Origin: an uncultured Dialister sp.
GTDB taxonomy: Bacteria > Bacillota > Negativicutes > Veillonellales > Dialisteraceae
Length of the DNA: 12,386 nt
Direction of reading: 5' to 3'
NCBI RefSeq assembly: GCF_900765565.1
Contig: NZ_CAAFRZ010000057.1
Span: 1 to 12,386, forward strand
The position numbers were made by a program, and so were the translations under genes. Positions 12,135 through 12,386 of the stretch are shown one piece after another (the stretch's first letter is position 1; every line of letters starts with the position of its first letter). The notes beneath the pieces were generated by a model. The model was not told the origin of the DNA. It searched no databases and saw only the letters and a list, made by a program, of their open reading frames with translations.

Positions 12135-12386
12135 GCGGCTTTGCCGCGGCCCTTCTCCAAGGGCCTGCATGGTGGGGGATAGTCTCGTCTGGAGTTTTTA
12201 CCATTGTGAGGATAACCATCCCCCCTGCCCCCTTGGAGATGGAGGGCCTTCGGCCGGGCTCTAAGGGGCTCGCTTAATGTGCAGACTATGCTCGCAAATG
12301 AGCCCGGCGTGGGCATCCTATGCAGGATGCCCACATAGGATGTCCAAGTTTGGCCTGAATACAAAAGGCGCTTAGCCTGCCCACAA
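12135..12386 (-). repeat. Family B composite hairpin element, copy B3, inverted relative to B1 and cut by the window edge
   Basis: Mirror order to B1: GCGGC-ttt-GCCGC (12135-12147), GGCCCTT-ctcc-AAGGGCC (12148-12165), CCCTTGGAGATGGAGG (12230-12245), GCCGGGCTC (12253-12261) with GAGCCCGGC (12300-12308), the perfect hairpin GTGGGCATCC-TATGCA-GGATGCCCAC (12309-12334), then TCCAAGTTTGGCCTGAATAC and the AAGGCGCTT arm at the edge. The stem sequence differs from B1 while pairing is kept. The inner part is about 15-20 bases longer than in B1. Confidence 0.75.

Noticed and set aside
11949..12364. Several overlapping 66-106 codon frames on both strands near the right edge
   Set aside because: All cross hexamer tracts and hairpins of the repeat families; none has a convincing ribosome-binding site.
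1..12386. Insertion sequence, integrase, phage, toxin-antitoxin or defence genes
   Set aside because: All nine credible genes were read through and none shows transposase, recombinase, nuclease, toxin or restriction motifs.

Overview
The window reads as a Negativicutes-type (Dialister/Megasphaera-like) Gram-negative Firmicute chromosome. This is a judgement from protein style, strong AAGGAGG ribosome-binding sites and moderately GC-rich coding sequence; no marker gene fixes the genus. Nine convincing genes cover only about 60% of the 12.4 kb. The other 40% is intergenic DNA, which is very high for a bacterium, and most of it is interspersed palindromic repeats and short tandem repeats.

Genes in order: a DUF2156 (phosphatidylglycerol lysyltransferase-like domain) protein (-); a dihydrolipoamide dehydrogenase-like flavoprotein disulfide reductase with an unusual C-terminal insertion (+); two exported DUF3298-type paralogues in tandem (+); an exported SIMPL/DUF541 protein behind a perfect consensus sigma-70 promoter (+); a small FMN nitroreductase (-), which shares a 30-bp perfect-stem bidirectional terminator with the SIMPL gene; an NhaC-family Na+/H+ antiporter (-); a TauE/SafE (TSUP) permease (-); and a 96-residue protein of unknown function (+). 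They do not form one pathway. They look like housekeeping, redox, envelope and transport genes, each mostly with its own promoter.

The intergenic DNA is modular. Family A is a large inverted repeat (six loci) whose arms are almost always exactly four tandem heptamers, consensus CTNNTAG, followed by GAAAG. Family B (near both window ends in opposite orientation, plus a partial copy) combines a nested hairpin with a perfect hairpin whose stem sequence varies while its six-base loop TATGCA is kept. Family C is a roughly 150-bp element with a GAGCGGTGG / GAGAAATCTTTCTT signature. Other intergenic spots carry unrelated heptamer or hexamer tracts, again often four units long. The NhaC gene sits in the middle of a nested inverted arrangement of these modules, its stop codon lies inside a heptamer tract, and its likely -10 box lies in the loop of a flanking hairpin.

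No rRNA, tRNA, CRISPR array, transposase, integrase or phage gene was recognised. The most unusual content is the repeat system itself rather than any single protein.
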